A DNA stretch of 35,432 nt from WTAW01 sp964406575 (lineage in GTDB: Bacteria; Acidobacteriota; Aminicenantia; Aminicenantales; Aminicenantaceae), in assembly GCA_964406575.1 (NCBI GenBank), contig CAYOSH010000039.1:1-35432 (forward strand), given 5' to 3'. Below, in pieces: positions 1 to 8,033 of the stretch (the stretch's first letter is position 1; the number at the start of each line of letters is the position of its first letter). The position numbers and the translations under genes are program-made. Under the pieces are notes generated by a model, which ran no database searches, had not been told where the DNA came from, and saw only the letters and a program-made list of their open reading frames with translations.

Positions 1-2375
1 GGATTTAAGAGTGCAGCCTTGATGGATTGATAGCTGACTGTAGCGATGGCGATCCCCACAGCCAGGACTGCTGTGATTATAAATACCCAGGCATTGATTC
101 CAGCCTTATAGGCAAAATTCTGCAGCCACTTGTTCATTCCGAAGTAGGCGAGAGGCCAGGCAATGATATTAGCCGCTACAATGAGTTTCAGGAAATCTTT
201 GGAAAGAAGCATCACAACTCCCGGCACAGTCGCTCCCAGCACCTTGCGGATGCCGATTTCCTTAGTCCTCTGTTCTGCAGCAAAGGAGGCCATCCCAAAC
301 AATCCCAAGCAGGCAATAAAAATGGCAAATACAGAGAATGAGGAGAAAATATCACTCAGGCGTTCCTCCGCTCCATATTGACTGTCGATCAGAACATCGA
401 GATACTGAAAATCGAATGGCCGGTTTGGATCGAGTTCTTTCCATTTTTCCCTCAATAGACTCAGTGTGTCCTCAGAATGCTCCGGGCTAAATTTTATGGC
501 GAGTGTATCAAAACTGCCGGGATCATTGCTGATAAATTGAGGCATGATAACGCTGTGCAGAGATGTCCGGTGGAAATCCTTGACGATTCCGACTACTGTA
601 AAGGTTTCCCATTTGCCGACTGCATCAGTGGGCGCCCGGATCGTTTTTCCGATAGGATCGTCCCAGTTGTATCTTTTTGCTGCTGTCTCATTGATGATAA
701 CGGCACTGCTGCTATCTGTCCCATACTCTGGCGAGAAATTTCTGCCCTGAACGACCTCCATACCCAGGGTTGGAAAATAGTCGTGGTCGACACTGAAACT
801 TTCCATAAGCTGAGCCTGTTTTACCGTATACCCTTGAGGAACAAACGGTTGGACAGAAGGTTCTTGTCCGGGGACTAAAGATGCCGAAGAGACACTGCGA
901 ACTCCCGCAATATTTTGAATTTCGGCTTTTATGGAGGCAAGCGATTGCTGCATACTTCTGTCCTTAATATCCACCACCAGCACATTCTCTTTCTCGAATC
1001 CCAGGTTTTTGTTTTTCATATACTTGATCTGGCTCAAAATAATCCCGGTTCCGATGATGAGGCTGATAGAGATGATAAACTGGAAAACGACAAGGACACT
1101 TCGCATTCGGGCGTGAGTGGATCCAGCTTTTAGGTTTCCTTTCAAGACTTGGGCCGGACGGAATGCAGAGAGAAACAGAGCAGGATAACTTCCTGCGGCA
1201 AATCCGACAAGAAGCACCAGCCCAATAAAACCAGGAACTAACCAGGGTGTTTCGATGAAGTTAAAACTCAATTCACGGCCGGATAGGGATTCGACAAGGG
1301 GCATGGCAAACCGAACAAACAGGATCGCGATCATCAGGGAAAATACACTGTAAATGAGACTTTCTCCCAGAAACTGTAAGATCAGCTCTTTTCGCTTGGC
1401 GCCGACGACCTTCCGCATCCCCACCTCTTTGGCGCGGATGGCGGAGCGGGCGGTCGTCAGATTCATAAAATTGATGCAGGCTATGGCTAAAATGAATATG
1501 GCGATCGCGGTGAATATATAAATGTAGGTCACGCTGCTGTTCGGCCTTATCTCGTTTTCCAGGTTCGAGTGAAGATGGATACTTGTCAGAGGTTGGAGGA
1601 AAAATGAGATTTCTCCTCCCAATGCCTTTAGCATATCCCCCATGTATTTATCGATGAGCGCTGGAAACTTTGTTTCGAGCTCTCTGTGATCAAAACCTTC
1701 GGAAAGAAGAAGATATGTGTAATCCCGAAAGTTGAACCACTCTTCCATGGCCTCTCTGTCAAGGTCATATAGGGTTTCATAGGAGCAGAGTATATCAAAA
1801 GTGAAATGGGAATTCCGTGGCACGTTCTTCATGACTCCTGTTACGGTGAGGTCGTATTGGTTGTTGTATTTCAGATTTTTACCTATTGGATTTTCGCTGC
1901 CAAAGTATCGTTGGGCGGTCTCTTCGGTGAGAACGACCGTGTAGGCAGACTTGAGGGCTGTCTTGGGATCGCCTTGTATCATCGGAAAGGTAAAAACTTG
2001 AAAGATAGAATTATCGGCGAATAGGATGCCGTTCTCAAAAAAGACTTTGTCTTCATACTGCACGGCTCTTTTGGAGACCGTACGAATCCTGACGGCATTC
2101 AGCACTTCAGGATAAAGCTGAATGAGGGTGGGAGCAGAGGGGACATTGCTGATCGGAGTGACGACAGCGGTTCCGCCCATGTTAGCATCGAGGCCTAAGC
2201 GGAATATCCGGCCTGCATTATCATGATAACGATCGTAGCTGAGCTCTGTTGTGATGTACATGACGATCAAAATGCAGCAGGCCATCCCGATGGCAAGACC
2301 GGCAATATTTATGAAAGCATAACCTTTATGTCTTTTAATATTTCTAAGAGCGCTTTTCAGATAATTTTTAAACAT
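1..2375 (-). CDS. ABC transporter permease, FtsX/MacB type (3' end cut by window edge)
   Basis: Inner-membrane permease of the MacB/FtsX class, of the long form with two FtsX domains; the family exports or mechanically transmits rather than imports, usually with a LolD/MacB-like ATPase. The minus frame is open from the ATG at 2375 to the window edge (791 codons), so the ATPase and the last few residues lie outside. It starts MFKNYLKSALRNIKRHKGY followed by a membrane helix (about residues 20-42). A periplasmic MacB_PCD region follows, then an FtsX block with the motif RAKEVGMRKVVGAKR near residue 325. A second periplasmic region and a second FtsX block with KEIGIRKVLGA near 705 complete it. 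A strong Shine-Dalgarno (GGAGGAGG) lies just upstream of the ATG. The substrate cannot be told from sequence. The last visible residues (IKAALLN, then Pro) are the usual near-C-terminal motif, so only about ten residues are missing. Confidence 0.93.
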   Translation of the reverse strand, partial: MFKNYLKSALRNIKRHKGYAFINIAGLAIGMACCILIVMYITTELSYDRYHDNAGRIFRLGLDANMGGTAVVTPISNVPSAPTLIQLYPEVLNAVRIRTVSKRAVQYEDKVFFENGILFADNSIFQVFTFPMIQGDPKTALKSAYTVVLTEETAQRYFGSENPIGKNLKYNNQYDLTVTGVMKNVPRNSHFTFDILCSYETLYDLDREAMEEWFNFRDYTYLLLSEGFDHRELETKFPALIDKYMGDMLKALGGEISFFLQPLTSIHLHSNLENEIRPNSSVTYIYIFTAIAIFILAIACINFMNLTTARSAIRAKEVGMRKVVGAKRKELILQFLGESLIYSVFSLMIAILFVRFAMPLVESLSGRELSFNFIETPWLVPGFIGLVLLVGFAAGSYPALFLSAFRPAQVLKGNLKAGSTHARMRSVLVVFQFIISISLIIGTGIILSQIKYMKNKNLGFEKENVLVVDIKDRSMQQSLASIKAEIQNIAGVRSVSSASLVPGQEPSVQPFVPQGYTVKQAQLMESFSVDHDYFPTLGMEVVQGRNFSPEYGTDSSSAVIINETAAKRYNWDDPIGKTIRAPTDAVGKWETFTVVGIVKDFHRTSLHSVIMPQFISNDPGSFDTLAIKFSPEHSEDTLSLLREKWKELDPNRPFDFQYLDVLIDSQYGAEERLSDIFSSFSVFAIFIACLGLFGMASFAAEQRTKEIGIRKVLGATVPGVVMLLSKDFLKLIVAANIIAWPLAYFGMNKWLQNFAYKAGINAWVFIITAVLAVGIAIATVSYQSIKAALLN

Positions 2376-2768
2376 AGAGTCCTCCTCCGGAATGTGTCCT
2401 CCACATAGGAATACGAAAATAAAAAAAAGGAAGTTCCCTTTTTGTCTTTAATATTTGCTCTGGCTGGCATATCTAGTTGATAAAAAATGAATTAAACTAA
2501 ATATGGTGCCATAAAAAGACCTTAGATTCACGTTTTGGATAGCAAAAACTTAAACCTAAGGATCTTAAACCAACTCGATTTTGGTGTTCATCCCCGTACA
2601 CTAGTTGTACACATATGAACGCTTTAAACCCAATTCCAGCTAAGCTCAGGTTTGCTTTCCCAGAAATTCTGAGTGGCACGTTTCTTGCCAATTAATAAAG
2701 ATGACACACTCAATTCTGAGAGGCTTATATGCTTTCATTTGATTTAATCTTCAATGGGAGGTCACTGA
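2376..2768. other. Intergenic region with sigma-54 promoter and likely activator sites
   Basis: This 393-bp gap separates the divergent permease and Tat-protein genes. It holds the permease ribosome-binding site at its left end and a sigma-54 promoter at 2674-2688. About 65-155 bp upstream of that promoter is a cluster of small repeats: CTTAAACC twice (2549-2556 and 2564-2571, 15-bp period), an inverted pair CCTTAG (2520-2525) / CTAAGG (2556-2561), and GTACA...TGTAC arms around CTAG near 2595-2610. Such a position fits an upstream binding site for an enhancer-binding activator. I see no coding sequence here. Confidence 0.5.
2674..2688 (+). promoter_or_regulatory. Sigma-54 (-24/-12) promoter
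   Basis: TGGCACG, four bases, then TTGC: the GG and GC dinucleotides are in register at -25/-24 and -13/-12, a near-perfect RpoN site. Predicted transcription start is near 2700, giving a leader of about 69 nt before the ATG at 2769. Confidence 0.8.
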
Positions 2769-3253
2769 ATGACTAAAAACACACCTTTCAATGGGATCAG
2801 CCGAAGACAATTTATTTCCAAAGCCATGCCCGCTTGTTCTGTTGCCTGTTTTGGTGCAGGTCATCTTCTAGCATGGAGACCAGCCGAGGCCAAAGCTGTT
2901 TTCCAGGAGGAAAAGCACAAATTTGATAACGAACTCCAAAGGAAACTGACTGTTAAACAATTTTATGCCACACNNNNNNNNNNNNNNNNNNNNNNNNNNN
3001 NNNNNNNNNNNNNNNNNNNNNNNNNNNNNNNNNNNNNNNNNNNNNNNNNNNNNNNNNNNNNNNNNNNNNNNNNGAATGCATCTGGGCCAAGACTTTTCTC
3101 GATGCCAAAGCTGGGGATATCGGTTATGCTCACGTGTGCTTTGGCGACTACACGTGGGCCGAAGGCTTCAATCCACAGATCAAGATGGTCCGCAACAAAA
3201 CCTTAATGCAGGGGGACGAGCTCTGTAATCACCGCTATATTTGGACAGGATGA
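2769..3253 (+). CDS. Tat-exported L-2-amino-thiazoline-4-carboxylic acid hydrolase family protein, interrupted by a scaffold gap
   Basis: The N-terminal part (2769-2973) has a twin-arginine signal, ISRRQFISKA, a hydrophobic stretch and an AEAKA cleavage-like site, so it is predicted to be exported folded. After the N gap, the frame beginning at 3074 gives 59 residues and a TGA at 3251-3253. They include WAKTF, DIGYAHVCFGDY, FNPQIKMVR and the ending GDELCNHRY, which is the C-terminal signature of the ATC hydrolase family (PF14196); characterised members open a thiazoline ring in D,L-ATC to cysteine conversion. In the known family the substrate of exported members is not settled. The gap drawn as 100 N puts the two halves out of frame, so its true length must differ from 100 or is simply unknown. 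Expression is probably sigma-54-dependent. Confidence 0.7.
2974..3073. other. Assembly gap (100 N)
   Basis: Exactly 100 unknown bases, the conventional placeholder for a scaffold gap of unknown length, lying inside the ATC-hydrolase-like gene. Confidence 0.99.
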
Positions 3254-3400
3254 TCTGCTAGCTATTCATTGCGCGGATCAGACATTTATATCTCTGCTCG
3301 GTAATTCATATATACAATTGGTCTGATTTCTTTTGATTTTTTTTCGATATCCAAGTTGCAAATATCTGGCTCGTTTTTTCTATCCGATTTTAATCCTCTT

Positions 3401-3430
3401 TTTACAAACGCGACTCTTATAAGCTAAAAT
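3401..3430 (+). promoter_or_regulatory. Sigma-70-like promoter for the lipoprotein gene
   Basis: TTTACA, an 18-bp spacer, then TAAAAT. The start codon at 3440 is only about ten bases past the -10 box, so the mRNA would be almost leaderless unless a later start is used. Confidence 0.4.
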
Positions 3431-3439
3431 AATGCCGAA

Positions 3440-3868
3440 ATGGTAGAGTTCACGAGTAAAGTCCAAATAAAGAGCTTGAGGTATTTGTGTTTACCTCTAC
3501 TCCTTTTATTCTTGTTGAGCTGTGCTCCTTCTCCTACCATCGAACAGGAACCTCCCCTTCAAGAGACAAAATTCTATGATCATTTCACATCCGATGCTGT
3601 GTGGACGGCTGCGCTTTTAGCGATCGATGACCTTGAATTTGCTGTCCAGAAAGAAATCAAAGAAAGCGGCTTTATTTTCGCCCAGGCAAAAAACAATCCT
3701 GATACGCGGATGCTCCCTCCTCACTTGAATGTCTACTTACACGACGAAAATGGGAGGATCAGAGTGAGTTGTCATGCGGTTATTCCAGGACGGGAGACTG
3801 ACTTACAAGCGAGTAGCGGAATTGTAAAACAGTTTTTTTCGGCTTTAGCTGTCCATCTGAGGCAATAG
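3440..3868 (+). CDS. Small predicted lipoprotein of unknown function
   Basis: 142 residues. A basic N-terminus is followed by a leucine-rich helix ending in the lipobox LLSC (Cys 28), so it is predicted to be lipidated and anchored to a membrane facing the periplasm. The mature part (about 115 residues) is soluble, with a W-x-A-A-x-x-A-I-D-D-L start and alternating hydrophobic beta-strand-like segments; I recognise no domain with confidence. There is no Shine-Dalgarno before the ATG at 3440; a non-ATG start nearer the hydrophobic stretch (TTG/GTG around 3485-3495) is possible. The gene stands alone and converges with the radical SAM gene after 20 bp. Confidence 0.75.
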   Translation: MVEFTSKVQIKSLRYLCLPLLLLFLLSCAPSPTIEQEPPLQETKFYDHFTSDAVWTAALLAIDDLEFAVQKEIKESGFIFAQAKNNPDTRMLPPHLNVYLHDENGRIRVSCHAVIPGRETDLQASSGIVKQFFSALAVHLRQ

Positions 3869-3888
3869 CATAAAGGAGTCGTCAAGAT

Positions 3889-4644
3889 CTAGAAGAATAC
3901 CTCATAAGGGATTCTATATTCTTTGAGTGCCTCGACGATTTCAATTTTATAATTTTGAAAAAAAGCGTCGATTGCGGCTTCTGATAGTCCCTGTTTGCGA
4001 TAAAATCCCATAATACTGCTCATATAATTCATTCGATCGATGTACACTCTGTCAACCTTCCCTCGGAGTTCTTCAACAAGCCTCCGCGGATTGCCCGGAA
4101 GGATCGGACCGATAAACACAAATGTTCGAACACCTTGGGAGTGTATTGTCTCAAGCGCTTCAATCCGGCCTTGAACTTTTGATGCTTTAGGCTCGAAAAG
4201 CCTTGCAACTTTTTCATTATCGGTGGTGATCGTAAATCCTACCTCAGCCTCCTCGAATTGCGTAAGCAAATCCAAGTCGCGCACAACAAGGGCCGATTTC
4301 GTCTGGAGATTGATGGGGAACTGTCGTTCCAAAAGTTCCAGTAAACACCTTCGTGTGAGACGGTATTTTTTCTCCAATGGCTGGTAGGGATCGCACACCG
4401 AAGAAATCCAAACTGTGCCTTTTCTGGCCCTCTCCAATTGCTTTTTCAATATTTCAGGAGCGTTAACTTTGATGTCGACAAATTCTCCCCATGCTTCAAT
4501 ATGGCCTGAGTACCTCCTCATGAATAGCCGGGCATAACAGTAAGGACACCCAATTTGACATCCCGTGTAGGGATTCACGCAATAATCGAATATCTTAGAT
4601 TTGTTGAGGATGCTTTTTGCCAGTATCTCCTTAACTCTGAGCAT
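3889..4644 (-). CDS. Radical SAM protein, spore-photoproduct-lyase (SPL) type
   Basis: 251-residue radical SAM enzyme of the SplB / Rv2578c-like group. The 4Fe-4S motif CQIGCPYC (Cys 29, 33, 36; CxxxCxxC) follows the family's YCVNPYTG. Downstream are SSVCDPYQPLE and the QTKS strand typical of SPL-like proteins. Family members use S-adenosylmethionine to generate a 5'-deoxyadenosyl radical; true SPL repairs UV thymine dimers, but most short bacterial homologues have no proven substrate, and this is no spore-former by any visible sign. It follows the ferritin-like gene by 19 bp, so the two are probably one transcript. No clear Shine-Dalgarno precedes the ATG. Confidence 0.85.
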   Translation of the reverse strand: MLRVKEILAKSILNKSKIFDYCVNPYTGCQIGCPYCYARLFMRRYSGHIEAWGEFVDIKVNAPEILKKQLERARKGTVWISSVCDPYQPLEKKYRLTRRCLLELLERQFPINLQTKSALVVRDLDLLTQFEEAEVGFTITTDNEKVARLFEPKASKVQGRIEALETIHSQGVRTFVFIGPILPGNPRRLVEELRGKVDRVYIDRMNYMSSIMGFYRKQGLSEAAIDAFFQNYKIEIVEALKEYRIPYEVFF

Positions 4645-4663
4645 AGGGCAAAAAGATTTTTGA

Positions 4664-5140
4664 TCAGCTTTTGAGGTCTATGAGTTTGTCATTGAGGATC
4701 CGGATGTGTTTCATTTCTTCCTTGATGATCCCATCCAGCTTATCCTGGCCAAAAGGACCTGGAACAAGGTCCTTCATACCCAAATAGAATGCGATCGAAT
4801 CTTTTTCGGCAACGATAGCGGCCTTGAAAACATCCTCAAGAGAAGATGTCTTGATCTCCTTCTTGAAGAAGATCTTGGAATCAGCAAGAGATCTCAGATA
4901 GAGAACAGACTCATGATTGGGATCGAAGGTGGGAGATTCGGTTTCCTTTTCCGAAAGGGATACCCTCATGTTGGAGAAAGTCCTGAGGTGGTTATCTTCC
5001 ATTTTGGCGAGCATGAGCAAAAAATTCTTTGTCTCCGAATCGCTCACATGATCCGCTGCGTCTCTGTAGAATTTCGCTCCATTTCGTTCGATCTGCTCGG
5101 CCATATCAAATATCTCATCCGCACTGAATGCATGACTCAT
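4664..5140 (-). CDS. Rubrerythrin/ferritin-like diiron protein
   Basis: 158-residue four-helix protein with a complete set of diiron ligands: Glu 18, the E-x-x-H pair Glu 48/His 51, Glu 112, and the second E-x-x-H pair Glu 142/His 145. It lacks the C-terminal rubredoxin domain of classical rubrerythrin, so it belongs with the short ferritin-like group. In anaerobes such proteins reduce peroxide or handle iron. I chose the ATG at 5140 (MSHAFS) because GGAGGAGG lies eight bases upstream; the frame stays open to 5179 but that extension only reads through the ribosome-binding site. It is the first gene of a likely two-gene operon with the SPL-type radical SAM enzyme, and has its own promoter at 5218-5246. 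Confidence 0.87.
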   Translation of the reverse strand: MSHAFSADEIFDMAEQIERNGAKFYRDAADHVSDSETKNFLLMLAKMEDNHLRTFSNMRVSLSEKETESPTFDPNHESVLYLRSLADSKIFFKKEIKTSSLEDVFKAAIVAEKDSIAFYLGMKDLVPGPFGQDKLDGIIKEEMKHIRILNDKLIDLKS

Positions 5141-5217
5141 CGATAAATCCTCCTCCATAGAGTAAAAATAATGACACAATTTTCTTTCATCAATATGTTG
5201 TTCCTTCCGAACTGGCT

Positions 5218-5246
5218 TTTATACCACAATATGGGCTGTATCTCAA
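5218..5246 (-). promoter_or_regulatory. Sigma-70-like promoter of the ferritin-like/radical SAM pair
   Basis: On the minus strand: TTGAGA, 17-bp spacer, TATAAA. Predicted start near 5211, leader about 70 nt. The -35 hexamer overlaps a tandem TCAAGAAT repeat, a possible operator. Confidence 0.55.
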
Positions 5247-5283
5247 GAATTGCTCAAGAATCCGGTCATGAAAAGGGATCGGG

Positions 5284-5355
5284 GCCGGCTGTAGTCAGCA
5301 AAAAAGGGGTTGAGGATGGGAACCAAAAAAGGAGGGAGGGCTCTTCCCAGCCGGC
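5284..5355 (+). repeat. Inverted-repeat intergenic element, copy A
   Basis: Ends are perfect 8-bp inverted repeats, GCCGGCTG (5284-5291) and CAGCCGGC (5348-5355). Inside, next to the left end, is AGCAAAAAAGGGG, shared with copies B (8637-8713) and C (21916-21995). It could form a cruciform or an RNA hairpin. Confidence 0.65.
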
Positions 5356-5599
5356 AAAAAAGAGCAACCCTTATATTGAAAAACCATTCTCTGATGGTTT
5401 GGATTCTCTCGATTCCTGGTAACGGTTTTTCCATTCATTTCCAGCACACAGATCATCTTGCATAATCCGTGCCAACCTCATTAGATTCATGAATTTATTG
5501 ATAATAAAGAAATTAGATATAATGCGGTGACACACTGCTTTTAAGGGTGTAAATATTTTTTATATTTTAAAGAATTTTACAGGACAATTTCTAAATAAA

Positions 5600-5791
5600 T
5601 TGGGAATTATAGTTGACACAAAACTCAGGGATGACATTTTTAATAAAGATGGCTATTTTGAGGCCAGAGTTTGGAGCGACATCCCTCCCGGCCTCTTTGC
5701 CAACGGAAAAATGTATCACATGAAGACCGATGAAGAAACAGGATATCGCTCACTCAGGCGCTATCGAATCATCTGGACAGACAAGACCTAA
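5600..5791 (+). pseudogene. C-terminal remnant of a 6-bladed beta-propeller protein
   Basis: A 63-residue open stretch with coding character: DDIFNKDGYFEARV near the start, GLFANGKMYHMKTDE in the middle and a final RRYRIIW. This is how 6-bladed beta-propeller proteins (PF17170 type) of Bacteroidota and Aminicenantes usually end: last-blade strand, '..NGKLYT.EEDE.G', then '.RYKV.W'. Full-length members are about 350-400 residues. Upstream sequence in the same frame is AT-rich, low in coding signal and reaches a stop at 5528-5530. The only possible start is a TTG without a good ribosome-binding site. I read it as a truncated remnant, though a small expressed protein cannot be excluded. Confidence 0.45.
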
Positions 5792-5889
5792 GGATCACAC
5801 TTTCAATTTTCTTTTTTAATTGTAACGATTTGAAGACATAATAGCCGGATTCTTTATTATCCCTAAGCTTATGTAAAATGTCCTGAGAT

Positions 5890-5905
5890 TGGCATAGTAT
5901 TTGCA
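5890..5905 (+). promoter_or_regulatory. Sigma-54 (-24/-12) promoter of the TPR gene
   Basis: TTGGCAT, then TTGCAT, with GG (5891-5892) and GC (5903-5904) exactly 12 bases apart as RpoN requires. Predicted start near 5916, leader about 61 nt before 5977. Confidence 0.75.
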
Positions 5906-5976
5906 TTTCTGAGTGGATGTGAGATTATATAAAAAGGACATCACACAAAAAACATGGCATTAGGGCAGGGTTTACA

Positions 5977-7506
5977 ATGAAAAAAGGCGACAGGCGGGTC
6001 ATTATTTTTGTTTTTCTGTTTTTGGCATGCCATTTCCTCCTCCACTCATTTGGTGCGGATTCCAGGACCAACAGGTATTTTAATACGGCCGACAGAGCTA
6101 TTCTCACCAATGATTATCAAAAAGCCATTAAGAACTATTTTAAAGGGATAAATTTGTATTCAGGACGCCAAAGCGCTTCCGGAAGAAAGATGCAAACACT
6201 CATCTGGGATGATATAGGTTTTGCCTATTTGCAGTTGGGTGATCTCAAAAAAGCTGAGGAGAACTTAAAAAAAGCCCTCTCTCTTCATCCCTATAATTAC
6301 AACGCGCGCTTCTATCTTGCTGTGACACTACTGATGAATAAAGATTTTGAAGCAGCCCAAGAAGAGCTTGTAAAGATTGAAAATGATATTTTTTTTGACG
6401 ACAGCTGGACCACAGATGCCGATATGTTTTGGAAAAAAAGCGGAAAAATCCTGGATAGTGCTGAATTGGCGAGAATAAAAAATGAAAAAGAGGTCTTCCT
6501 GGAGAGACTGAGTGAAAATGAAGTCATCGTTCATCTGTGGGCCTTTGATGAGAAGAACGAGGGAGCCTTTTATTGCGCACAAGGCATCATTAGCCGTGAA
6601 AGAGGGCAACTCGAGGAGGCGGAGAGAAAATTTAGTGCAGCCAAGGAAGCGCTCTACGATGGCATGGATACAGGATTAAAGATCAAGCTTCATCACATGC
6701 TGATCGATCATGACAATAATTTACTCGAGGAATGGCACAACATGTTTTTTAAAGTCCTCAAAGAAGGGCGGATCAAAGAGGCAATCTATGTTCTCGTAAA
6801 TGCGTTAGATGTGGATGTTCAATCTTTTGTCATCAACATGAACCTTGCCCTTACCTGTTTTGATGAGGCCAAGATTGAAGATTTCGACTCTGACTTTTTG
6901 GCCATGGCTGAGAAATACTGCGCTCGCGCAATATGGGTCAAAGATTTTACTCATGTTTCCAAGGCGCATGAGGTGGGCGCTCATGATCTTATGGGAAACA
7001 TCTATTATTATCAAAAAAGATTCTTAGCTGCAAAAGAGGAGTTTTTGGAAGCCCTGCATATCGATGCGTCTGATCCTTATGTGCATTACAATTTGGGACA
7101 GGCTTATTACCTCCTTTCTGATTGGGTCCAGGCCTCAGAGGAATGGAAAATGGCCATTGAACTTGAAAAAATGTACATCAAGTCCAAGGAAAAAGGGGAA
7201 AAGGGAGCGGAAGACGAGTTGCAATACGTTTTAACTGTTGAGAGAAAACCGATTTCCCATTTGGCACACATGTCCTTGGGAATGTTATACAAAAAGCAGG
7301 ATTTGAATGAAAAAGCTTTAGTCCACTATGAGGAGGCAGCTGCCATCGAACCTGAAAACTCGGAACCATATCTTGAACTTGGAAAAATTTATCAGATGGA
7401 AGGAAATACAGAGAAGGCCCTTGAGTGTTATGAGAAATACCTCTTCCATGGGGGAAAAAACGTTGAAGAGACACAAAAACTCATCGCTTCCCTAAAAAAA
7501 GAATAA
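5977..7506 (+). CDS. TPR-repeat protein with N-terminal signal/anchor
   Basis: 509 residues. The N-terminus (MKKGDRR then a hydrophobic stretch to about residue 27) is a signal peptide or uncleaved membrane anchor, so the rest faces the periplasm. Tetratricopeptide repeats are recognisable in the N-terminal third (about 33-115: 'AILTNDYQKAIKNYFKGI', 'GDLKKAEENLKKALSLHP') and in the C-terminal third (about 340-505: 'KRFLAAKEEFLEALHIDASDPY', 'LNEKALVHYEEAAAIEPEN'). A more divergent helical middle links them. TPR arrays are protein-protein scaffolds; no catalytic domain is visible, so the partner is unknown. A modest ribosome-binding site precedes the ATG. Transcription is probably sigma-54-dependent, linking it to an activator signal; the small lipoprotein 79 bp downstream may be co-transcribed. 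Confidence 0.85.
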   Translation: MKKGDRRVIIFVFLFLACHFLLHSFGADSRTNRYFNTADRAILTNDYQKAIKNYFKGINLYSGRQSASGRKMQTLIWDDIGFAYLQLGDLKKAEENLKKALSLHPYNYNARFYLAVTLLMNKDFEAAQEELVKIENDIFFDDSWTTDADMFWKKSGKILDSAELARIKNEKEVFLERLSENEVIVHLWAFDEKNEGAFYCAQGIISRERGQLEEAERKFSAAKEALYDGMDTGLKIKLHHMLIDHDNNLLEEWHNMFFKVLKEGRIKEAIYVLVNALDVDVQSFVINMNLALTCFDEAKIEDFDSDFLAMAEKYCARAIWVKDFTHVSKAHEVGAHDLMGNIYYYQKRFLAAKEEFLEALHIDASDPYVHYNLGQAYYLLSDWVQASEEWKMAIELEKMYIKSKEKGEKGAEDELQYVLTVERKPISHLAHMSLGMLYKKQDLNEKALVHYEEAAAIEPENSEPYLELGKIYQMEGNTEKALECYEKYLFHGGKNVEETQKLIASLKKE

Positions 7507-7585
7507 ACATTCAAAACGATTAACTGTATGACACTCAAGGAGGCCTCACGCACGATCAAGAATTTACTAAGGGAGAGATTAACAG

Positions 7586-8023
7586 ATGAAAAAATGTGTG
7601 AAATATTTGTGCTGGGTGGGTACTGTCGTTTTTTCGGTGTGTCTTCTTCAGTCCTGCTGGTGGAAGGACGAGGGTAAAATCGAACTCAGCGTGAATGAGC
7701 CTGTTGTTCATGTCTGGAACACTGCTGAAGAGAGGTGGGATTTGACTATCGAAGTGACAATAACAGAAGTGAACGGTATAGGCTGCAATATAGAAAGAGT
7801 TTGGTGTGATTACTCTTACCAGGCAGGAGCGAATACAGGTGAGGTTGTCTCCCGTCCCGGTGGAAGAATCGAGCCGGGTGGGGTCTTGTTCATCCAGTTG
7901 GAGGGGTCCATAAAAACTCCCTACTACGCAGACCTCGCAGTGAAGGCTACAGGCATTGATAATAACGGTTATGCAGTCTCTGCAACGCTTTTTCCAACGA
8001 GTGAATACCAGCGGGATTCCTAA
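7586..8023 (+). CDS. Small predicted lipoprotein of unknown function
   Basis: 145 residues with a signal peptide ending in the lipobox LLQSC (Cys 24), so probably a lipid-anchored envelope protein. The mature domain (about 120 residues) is rich in beta-strand patterns, with two cysteines (about residues 67 and 74) that could form a disulfide, and a 'GGRIEPGGVLFIQLEG' strand pair reminiscent of immunoglobulin-like folds. I cannot name a family. GGGAGA lies 10 bases upstream of the ATG. No promoter is evident in the 79-bp gap after the TPR gene, so it is likely the second gene of that transcript. It converges with the ribbon-helix-helix-like gene after 10 bp. Confidence 0.78.
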   Translation: MKKCVKYLCWVGTVVFSVCLLQSCWWKDEGKIELSVNEPVVHVWNTAEERWDLTIEVTITEVNGIGCNIERVWCDYSYQAGANTGEVVSRPGGRIEPGGVLFIQLEGSIKTPYYADLAVKATGIDNNGYAVSATLFPTSEYQRDS

Positions 8024-8033
8024 GCCCTGAGGA

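Larger units (their letters stand above)
5141..5599. other. Intergenic region: promoter, inverted-repeat element, AT-rich remainder
   Basis: This 459-bp region holds the promoter of the ferritin-like gene (5218-5246), a tandem TCAAGAAT pair (5243-5250 and 5254-5261), and one copy of the 72-80 bp inverted-repeat family (5284-5355). Bases 5430-5599 are AT-rich; I see no further gene there. Confidence 0.6.

Noticed and set aside
2466..2482. Possible sigma-54 site TGGCATATCTAGTTGAT
   Set aside because: The spacing is one base too long and the -12 GC is missing.
2497..2691. 64-codon minus-strand frame between permease and Tat-protein genes
   Set aside because: It runs through the sigma-54 promoter and its upstream repeats, has no ribosome-binding site and no recognisable motif.
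5171..5434. Short frames on both strands in the region before 5434
   Set aside because: They read through the ferritin promoter and repeat element A; composition follows the repeat, not a protein family.
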